Shown: piece after piece, positions 58,647-64,000 of the stretch
Numbering within the stretch: the stretch's first letter is position 1
How the letters are laid out: every line of letters starts with the position of its first letter
Origin: Escherichia sp. ESNIH1
Lineage (GTDB): Bacteria > Pseudomonadota > Gammaproteobacteria > Enterobacterales > Enterobacteriaceae
Direction: 5' to 3'
DNA length: 64,000 nt
NCBI GenBank assembly: GCA_002918705.1
Contig: PQKR01000001.1
Coordinates: 620,001-684,000, forward strand
The notes under the pieces: model-generated
Database searches by the model: none
What the model was told of the DNA's origin: nothing
Seen by the model: the letters and a program-made list of their open reading frames with translations, nothing else
Program-made: the position numbers and the translations under genes

Positions 58647-59588
58647 ATGCGTTTGAAACCCTTAGTCACCGCGCTCTGTGCTGGCGCCCTGCTTGCCGCA
58701 ACGCCGTTTGCGCAGGCGAAAGACCTGAAGTCCATCGGCGTGACGGTGGGCGACCTGGCGAACCCGTTCTTTGTCCAGATCACCAAGGGCGCAGAGCTGG
58801 AGGCGCGCAAGCTGGCCGGGGATAACGTGAAGGTGACCCTGGTCTCCAGCGGCTACGATCTCGGCCAGCAGGTATCGCAGATCGATAACTTTATTGCCGC
58901 GAAAGTGGACATGATCATTCTTAACGCGGCGGATTCCAAAGGCATCGGCCCGGCGGTGAAGCGCGCGAAAGAGGCCGGGATCGTGGTAGTGGCGGTTGAC
59001 GTGGCGGCCGAAGGCGCCGATGCGACCATCACCTCCGATAACACCCAGGCAGGCGAGATCGCCTGTAAGTACATCACCGATCGCCTGAAAGGCAAAGGCG
59101 ACGTGGTGATCATCAACGGGCCGCCGGTCTCTGCGGTGCAGAACCGCGTTGAGGGCTGCCAGACCGAGTTCAAGCGTCATCCGGATATCAAGGTGCTCTC
59201 CTGGAACCAGAACGCCAAAGGCAGCCGTGAAGGTGGCCTGGAGGTGATGACCTCCCTGCTGGCGGCCAATCCGAAGATCGACGGCGTGTTCGCCATTAAC
59301 GATCCTACTGCGATCGGAGCCGATCTGGCGGCAAAGCAGGCCCAGCGCAGCGAATTCTTTATCGTTGGCGTAGACGGCTCGCCGGACGGGGAAGAGGCGC
59401 TGAAGCGCGAAAACTCGCTGTTCGTGGCCACCCCGGCGCAGGATCCGCAAGTTATGGCGGCGAAGGCGGTAGAGATTGGCTATGACATTCTGCAGGGCAA
59501 ACCCGCGCCGAAAGAGCCGGTGCTGATCCCGGTCACAATGATCGATAAGCAGAGCGTGGCGAACTACAAAGGCTGGACAGTTAAATAA
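58647..59588 (+). CDS. Periplasmic sugar-binding protein (RbsB type)
   Basis: 313 aa with a signal peptide (1-24, ending PFAQA). Mature protein DLKSIGVTVGDLANPFFVQI, AAKVDMIILNAADSKGIGPA and FAINDPTAIGADLAAKQAQR fit peripla_BP_4 pentose/hexose binders. The ligand is likely an aldopentose or aldohexose handled by the isomerase downstream. It is also a candidate partner of the periplasmic domain of the divergent kinase, by analogy with other sugar-binding-protein/kinase pairs. Confidence 0.93.
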   Translation: MRLKPLVTALCAGALLAATPFAQAKDLKSIGVTVGDLANPFFVQITKGAELEARKLAGDNVKVTLVSSGYDLGQQVSQIDNFIAAKVDMIILNAADSKGIGPAVKRAKEAGIVVVAVDVAAEGADATITSDNTQAGEIACKYITDRLKGKGDVVIINGPPVSAVQNRVEGCQTEFKRHPDIKVLSWNQNAKGSREGGLEVMTSLLAANPKIDGVFAINDPTAIGADLAAKQAQRSEFFIVGVDGSPDGEEALKRENSLFVATPAQDPQVMAAKAVEIGYDILQGKPAPKEPVLIPVTMIDKQSVANYKGWTVK

Positions 59589-59593
59589 CGTCA

Positions 59594-59627
59594 AGGCCGG
59601 GTGGCGCTGCGCTTACCCGGTCTACGA
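59594..59627. repeat. REP element inside the sugar operon
   Basis: GGCCGGGTGGCGCTGCGCTT then ACCCGGTCTACG lies between the binding-protein gene and the isomerase gene. At this position REP elements often protect upstream mRNA and lower downstream expression. Confidence 0.8.
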
Positions 59628-59643
59628 TTCTGGAGGCCCGTAT

Positions 59644-60339
59644 ATGAAACGCTCCGCGATTAACGAAATCCTTGGCCATACGCGGCAGTTTTTCTCTATG
59701 CACGACGTGCACCTGCCGGCGTTTGCCAGCTTTGCCCCGTCCAGATGGCGACAGCTGCCTGCCGAAGCCTGGCAGGAGGTGTTCGACCTTCGGCTGGGCT
59801 GGGACGTCACTGCCTTTGGCGGAACGGACTTTACGGCGCAGGGGCTGACGCTCTTCACCCTGCGCAACGGCTCCCCCACCGGAACGCCGTGGCCCAAATG
59901 CTATGCGGAGAAGATCATGCATGTCCGCGACGGCCAGCTGACCCCCATGCATTTTCACTGGCGCAAGCGCGAAGACATTATTAACCGCGGCGGCGGTAAT
60001 TTGATTATCGAGCTGTGGAACGCCGGGAGTGACGAGCAAACCGAACAGACCGACGTGACCGTGGCCATCGACGGCTGTTTACAGACGCATACGGCGGGTA
60101 GCCAGCTGCGCCTGTCGCCAGGCGAGAGCATCTGCCTGCCGCCGGGGCTGTATCACAGCTTCTGGGGCGAGCACGGCTTTGGTGACGTGCTGGTGGGCGA
60201 GGTCTCCTCCGTCAATGACGATGACCATGACAACCACTTCCTGCAGCCGCGCGATCGCTATAACAGCATTGAAGAAGATGAGCCGGCTCAGCTGGTGCTC
60301 TGTAACGAATACTCCCTGTTTCTTCACCCGGTTCCCTAA
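59644..60339 (+). CDS. D-lyxose/D-mannose-type sugar isomerase
   Basis: 231-aa cupin-fold isomerase like the E. coli O157:H7 enzyme characterised as acting on D-lyxose and D-mannose. The metal ligands fall at the same positions: H103 and H105 in MHFHW, E110, and H171 in PPGLYHSFWGEH; K90 is also kept. Expected reaction: D-lyxose to D-xylulose or D-mannose to D-fructose. CTGGAGG precedes the ATG at 59644. Confidence 0.9.
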   Translation: MKRSAINEILGHTRQFFSMHDVHLPAFASFAPSRWRQLPAEAWQEVFDLRLGWDVTAFGGTDFTAQGLTLFTLRNGSPTGTPWPKCYAEKIMHVRDGQLTPMHFHWRKREDIINRGGGNLIIELWNAGSDEQTEQTDVTVAIDGCLQTHTAGSQLRLSPGESICLPPGLYHSFWGEHGFGDVLVGEVSSVNDDDHDNHFLQPRDRYNSIEEDEPAQLVLCNEYSLFLHPVP

Positions 60340-60353
60340 CCAAGGAGGCTGCA

Positions 60354-61214
60354 ATGCCGCTGATCTCTCTCGCCGATGGTCTGAAACATGCCCGTGTGCA
60401 CCAGTATGCGCTGGGCGCCTTTAACGTGCTGGATACCCACTTTCTACGGGCGCTGTTTGCCGCTGCAAAGCAGCAGCGCTCGCCGTTTATCATCAATATT
60501 GCCGAAGTGCACTTTAAGTATCTGTCGCTGGATACGCTGGTAGAGGCGGTGAAGTATGAGGCCGCCCGGCACGATATTCCGGTAGTGCTCAACCTCGATC
60601 ACGGCCTGCACTTTGAGGCGGTCGTCCAGGCCCTGCGTCTCGGCTTTACCTCCGTGATGTTTGACGGTTCGACGCTGGACTATGAGGAGAACGTGCGTCA
60701 GACGCGAGAGGTGGTGAAGATGTGCCACGCGGTGGGCGTCTCGGTTGAAGGTGAGCTGGGGGCGGTAGGCGGTGACGAAGGCGGAGCGCTCTACGGCCAT
60801 GCCGACGAGGCCTTCTTTACCGATCCGGAAAAAGCCCGAGATTTTGTTGACCGCACCGGCATCGATGCGCTGGCCGTGGCGATCGGTAACGCCCACGGCA
60901 AATACAAAGGTGAGCCGAAGCTCGACTTTGCGCGTCTGGAGGCGATTCGCCAGCAGACCGCCCTGCCGCTGGTGCTGCACGGCGGCTCCGGTATCAGCGA
61001 TGCGGACTTCCGCCGCGCCATTAGCCTGGGCATCCACAAAATCAACTTCTATACCGGTATGTCACAGGCCGCGTTGGCCGCGGTGGACAAAAGCATGACC
61101 GCGCGGGATCAGATCTACGACGAGTTCGCCGAGCTGATGCTCAGCATTGAACAGGCGATCACCGATATTGTTGCCGAGCAGATGCGCATCTTCGGCAGCG
61201 AGGGGAAAATCTAA
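60354..61214 (+). CDS. Class II ketose-bisphosphate/ketose-1-phosphate aldolase
   Basis: 286-aa zinc aldolase of the KbaY/GatY/FbaA family. GAFNVLDTHF, NLDHGLHFEAVVQALRLGFT (metal His83, Asp82), GNAHGKYKGEPKLDF and LVLHGGSGISD carry the metal and phosphate residues. Substrate is not fixed by sequence; with the neighbouring isomerase and kinase it probably cleaves a phosphorylated ketose to dihydroxyacetone phosphate plus an aldehyde. CAAGGAGG precedes the ATG, 14 bases after the isomerase stop. Confidence 0.9.
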   Translation: MPLISLADGLKHARVHQYALGAFNVLDTHFLRALFAAAKQQRSPFIINIAEVHFKYLSLDTLVEAVKYEAARHDIPVVLNLDHGLHFEAVVQALRLGFTSVMFDGSTLDYEENVRQTREVVKMCHAVGVSVEGELGAVGGDEGGALYGHADEAFFTDPEKARDFVDRTGIDALAVAIGNAHGKYKGEPKLDFARLEAIRQQTALPLVLHGGSGISDADFRRAISLGIHKINFYTGMSQAALAAVDKSMTARDQIYDEFAELMLSIEQAITDIVAEQMRIFGSEGKI

Positions 61215-62236
61215 TGGCACGCAAAGGCATCATCGCGGCGGGCAATATGCTGGTGGATCATGTTCACCAGATCGTGCAGTGGCCAGAGCGCGGCTGGCTG
61301 GCGGAGATCGTCCACAGCGAGCGCTCCACCGGCGGCGCACCGCTGAACGTTCTGCTGACGCTGGCGAAGATGCGCACCGGCCTGCCGCTGCAGGCGGTGG
61401 GGCTGGTGGGTGAAGATAACGACGGCGACTACATTATGGCGATGCTGGAGCAGTACCACGTTAACCGCCAGCATGTGCAGCGCACTACCTTTGCCCCTAC
61501 CTCCATGTCACAGGTGATGACCGATCCCAGCGGCCAGCGCACCTTTTTCCACTCTCCCGGCGCTAACCGCCTGCTGGACCTGCCCGCCTTCGATCGCCTT
61601 GATGGCACCATGAAGATTTTCCATCTCGGTTACCTGCTGCTGCTGGATAGCCTGGATATGCCAGACGACGAGTTTGGCACGCGCAGCGCCCGGCTGCTGG
61701 CGCAGATGCATAACCTCGGCTTTGAAACTTCGCTGGACCTGGTATCACGCAAAGGCGATCCGCGCTATCGGCCGCTGGTTAACCCGGCCCTGAAGCATCT
61801 GGACTATCTGGTGATTAACGAGCTGGAGGCGGGTGAGTTTAGCGAGCTGGCGATCCGCCACGAAAACGGCGAGCCGCATATCGAGCATATTGCCCAGGCG
61901 GCGGCGCAGCTGCTGGCCGCAGGGGTGAAGCAGCGGGTGGTGATCCACTGCCCTGAAGGTGCCTGGGGGCAAACGCCGCAGGGACCAGGATTCTGGCTCC
62001 CCTCCTGGCATCTGGCGCAGGAGGAGATTGTCGGCAGCGTGGGGGCGGGAGATGCGTTCTGCGCCGGGTTCCTCTACGGCTGTCATGAAGCCTGGCCGCT
62101 ACTGGAAAGTATCCAGCTTGCCCACGTCTGCGCCAGGGCCAGCCTGCTTGCCGCCAACGCCATCGACGGGGCGAAATCCCTGGATGAGCATCGGGCCTTT
62201 ATCCGCGATAACGCTCAGGCAGCGATCTCGTTATGA
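61214..62236 (+). CDS. PfkB-family sugar kinase
   Basis: 340 aa. N-terminal GNMLVDHV and STGGAPLNVLLTLAKM (sugar-binding Gly-Gly) and C-terminal GSVGAGDAFCAGFL with the catalytic Asp280 mark the ribokinase/fructokinase fold. It would phosphorylate the ketose made by the isomerase. The ATG overlaps the aldolase stop (TAATG). Its last 22 bases overlap the end of the convergent regulator gene. Confidence 0.92.
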   Translation: MARKGIIAAGNMLVDHVHQIVQWPERGWLAEIVHSERSTGGAPLNVLLTLAKMRTGLPLQAVGLVGEDNDGDYIMAMLEQYHVNRQHVQRTTFAPTSMSQVMTDPSGQRTFFHSPGANRLLDLPAFDRLDGTMKIFHLGYLLLLDSLDMPDDEFGTRSARLLAQMHNLGFETSLDLVSRKGDPRYRPLVNPALKHLDYLVINELEAGEFSELAIRHENGEPHIEHIAQAAAQLLAAGVKQRVVIHCPEGAWGQTPQGPGFWLPSWHLAQEEIVGSVGAGDAFCAGFLYGCHEAWPLLESIQLAHVCARASLLAANAIDGAKSLDEHRAFIRDNAQAAISL

Positions 62237-62949
62237 ACGACGTCGGCAGCGAAAACGTAGCCCAGACCACGGATTGTTTTGATCAGCGCGGGCTGGTGCG
62301 GATTCTGCTCGATTTTGCGCCGCAGCCGCATAATCAACACGTCAATGGTGCGGTCAAAAACGTCCATGCTCTCGCTATGGGTGAGGGCCAGCAGCTGTTC
62401 GCGGTTCAGTACCCGCCGCGCATTCTGCATCAGCGCCAGCAGCAGGCCATACTCGCCCTGGGTGAGCGGCGTTAATTGGCCGTGTGGATCGTGCAGCTCA
62501 CAGCGGGTGGTATTCAGACTCCAGCCGTTAAAGGCCATATCCGCTCCTTTCGGTAGCGGAACCTCCGCCGCCAGCGCGCCGGTACGCCGTAGCACCGCCT
62601 TCAGACGAGCGACCACCACGCGGGGGTTAAAGGGTTTGGCGATGTAGTCGTCCGCCCCCATCTCCAGGCCCACCACCACGTCCGATTCGCTGCCCAGCCC
62701 GGTAAGCATCACCACCGGCAGCGCGGGCCGCACGCGTTGCAGCTGCTGTAGCACCATCAGCCCGTTGGTATCCGGTAGGACCATATCCAGCAGCACCAGC
62801 GCGATTTCGGGTTGTTCCGCGGCAAGCGTCAGCGCTTCCCGGCCGCTATGGCAAACGTGCACGGCAAAGACATGCTCGTTAAGCACGTCCTGCAAGAGTT
62901 CGCAGACTGCCGCATCATCATCTACTACCAGAATTGCCGGTTTCATCAT
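62215..62949 (-). CDS. OmpR/TorR-type response regulator
   Basis: 244 aa. Receiver domain with acidic pair VVDDD, phospho-acceptor D55 (LVLLDMVLPD) and KPF, then a winged-helix DNA-binding domain (LTQGEYGLLLALMQNARRVL, TIDVLIMRLRRKIE, IRGLGYVFAA). The closest family is TorR/OmpR. It is convergent with the sugar operon; the only kinase nearby is the hybrid kinase at the other end of that operon, its probable partner. Start at 62949, or 62946 one codon later. Confidence 0.93.
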   Translation of the reverse strand: MMKPAILVVDDDAAVCELLQDVLNEHVFAVHVCHSGREALTLAAEQPEIALVLLDMVLPDTNGLMVLQQLQRVRPALPVVMLTGLGSESDVVVGLEMGADDYIAKPFNPRVVVARLKAVLRRTGALAAEVPLPKGADMAFNGWSLNTTRCELHDPHGQLTPLTQGEYGLLLALMQNARRVLNREQLLALTHSESMDVFDRTIDVLIMRLRRKIEQNPHQPALIKTIRGLGYVFAADVVHNEIAA

Positions 62950-63060
62950 CTACGCCCACCCGAGAGACATGCCCTAAGTGTTAGCCATTCTGGTGAGGAT
63001 CGGCAGCAAATCACACTGCGACGTGCTGGATCTTTAACCGTTGTCACACCCCTTCGCCTT

Positions 63061-63081
63061 TCGACACGTCAAATATGTCGA
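63061..63081. promoter_or_regulatory. Candidate FhlA upstream activating site of fdhF
   Basis: Inverted repeat TCGACA-N9-TGTCGA centred near 63071, about 107 bases before the predicted start of transcription. This is where E. coli fdhF has its FhlA site (around -110). Confidence 0.6.
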
Positions 63082-63151
63082 TGGCCGGTTTTTCGTCAGC
63101 GTTTTGACCAAAATTCGCCCGTAATCTCTGGCCATATCCACACTAAAAATG

Positions 63152-63167
63152 TGGCATGTAAGATGCA
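63152..63167 (+). promoter_or_regulatory. Sigma-54 promoter of fdhF
   Basis: TGGCATGTAAGATGCA has GG and GC separated by exactly 10 bases, matching the -24/-12 consensus TGGCAC-N5-TTGCA. It lies 52 bases before the fdhF ATG. Confidence 0.9.
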
Positions 63168-63218
63168 TAGTGGGGCCAGGAGCGCAAATGCGCGCTGTGT
63201 TTAACTGGAGCAGAAGCG

Positions 63219-64000
63219 ATGAAAAAAGTCGTCACGGTTTGCCCGTACTGCGCCTCAGGTTGCAAGATCAACCTCGTGGTGGATAACGGTAAAATCGTTC
63301 GCGCGGAGGCGGCACAGGGGAAAACCAATCAGGGAACCCTGTGCCTGAAAGGCTACTACGGCTGGGATTTTATCAACGATACCCAGATCCTCACCCCGCG
63401 TCTGAAAACACCTATGATCCGTCGCCAGCGCGGCGGCAAGCTGGAGTCGGTCTCCTGGGACGAAGCGCTGAACTACGTCGCCGACCGCCTGAGCGCCATC
63501 AAAGAGAAATATGGTCCGGACGCGATCCAGACCACCGGCTCGTCGCGCGGGACCGGCAACGAAACCAACTACGTGATGCAGAAATTTGCGCGCGCCGTTA
63601 TTGGCACCAATAACGTCGACTGCTGCGCACGCGTTTGACACGGCCCCTCGGTTGCAGGTCTGCACCAGTCGGTCGGTAATGGCGCAATGAGTAATGCCAT
63701 CACGGAAATTGATAACACGGATTTGGTCTTTGTCTTTGGCTATAACCCGGCAGATTCCCACCCTATCGTCGCCAATCATGTGATTCGTGCGAAGCGTAAC
63801 GGGGCGAAAATTATTGTCTGCGATCCGCGCAAAATCGAAACCGCGCGCATTGCCGATATGCACCTTGCGTTGAGGAACGGCTCGAACATCGCGCTGCTCA
63901 ACGCCCTTGGGCATGTCATCGTTGAAGAGAAGCTCTACGACGCGGCGTTCGTGGCGAACCGTACCCAGGGCTTTGACGACTATTGCAAAATTGTTGAAGG
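63219..64000 (+). CDS. fdhF: Formate dehydrogenase H, selenocysteine-containing (N-terminal part)
   Basis: Molybdenum/selenium/Fe-S catalytic subunit of formate hydrogenlyase; oxidises formate to CO2 in the cytoplasm. The N-terminal [4Fe-4S] site CPYCASGCKINL is followed by TLCLKGYYGWDFIND. Codon 140 is TGA at 63636-63638, read as selenocysteine (VDCCARV-U-HGPSVAGLHQSVG). The same frame continues open to the window edge (TDLVFVFGYNPADSHPIVAN). A conventional gene caller would stop at 63638. Confidence 0.97.
63636..63675 (+). promoter_or_regulatory. Bacterial SECIS element of fdhF
   Basis: Directly after the UGA the mRNA can form the SelB-binding hairpin. The apical GGTTGCAGGTCTGCACC is identical to that of E. 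coli fdhF, which directs selenocysteine insertion. Confidence 0.9.

Noticed and set aside
63636..63638. Stop codon in fdhF suggesting a pseudogene
   Set aside because: TGA at codon 140 followed by an intact SECIS hairpin and continued homology: selenocysteine, not a nonsense mutation.

Overview
This window is chromosomal DNA from a member of the Enterobacteriaceae. Gene order and protein sequences follow the Escherichia coli 92-95 min region closely: nnr-queG-glyVXY-orn-rsgA-psd-mscM-yjeM-epmA-frdABCD-blc-gdx-ecn-efp-epmB-yjeI-groLS-yjeH-fxsA-aspA-dcuA-cutA-dsbD-yjdC-pheU ... proP-yjcZ-crfC-phnA ... fdhF. An ecnR gene, the missing ampC, and several loci absent from E. coli K-12 point to an Enterobacter/Lelliottia/Leclercia/Citrobacter-like genome rather than Escherichia. 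The genus cannot be fixed by reading alone.

1-28.9 kb is conserved backbone. It holds queuosine synthesis, a DnaA-box-rich spacer at the position of E. coli datA, three identical tRNA-Gly genes behind a stringent-type promoter, oligoribonuclease, ribosome maturation GTPase, phosphatidylserine decarboxylase and a mechanosensitive channel. It also holds the EF-P lysylation system (efp, epmA, epmB), fumarate reductase, GroES/EL with a sigma-32 promoter, and the aspartase/C4-dicarboxylate/DsbD cluster. Details of note are a single-base frameshift in blc, absence of ampC, a class II guanidine riboswitch in front of gdx, and entericidin B without entericidin A.

28.9-45.7 kb is accessory. An AraC regulator and LysE-type exporter are followed by an AT-richer xyloside symporter/xylosidase operon and then tRNA-Phe. 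The last 17 bases of the tRNA start a 162-bp tandem repeat (2.5 copies) that also duplicates its terminator, resembling the repeats behind E. coli tyrT. Next comes a 3.8-kb AT-rich segment with a SUOX-fold periplasmic protein, a GGDEF-EAL protein and a type A chloramphenicol acetyltransferase. It is bounded by an imperfect 27-bp direct repeat and a 20-bp tRNA-Phe fragment, as expected for an island remnant. Then come DUF4142, a luciferase-like monooxygenase, YmjA, a cold-shock-domain protein, a three-gene cell-envelope cluster of unknown function and a NicO-type metal transporter.

45.8-64 kb returns to backbone with rearrangements: proP, a KdgT permease, crfC-yjcZ and phnA. The carbon-phosphorus lyase operon is gone except for an internally deleted phnH. 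A self-contained sugar locus follows: a TorS-like hybrid histidine kinase and an OmpR-type regulator enclose an operon for an ABC sugar importer, a D-lyxose/D-mannose isomerase, a class II aldolase and a PfkB kinase. The window ends inside the selenoprotein gene fdhF, which has a sigma-54 promoter, a candidate FhlA site and an in-frame UGA with its SECIS hairpin.
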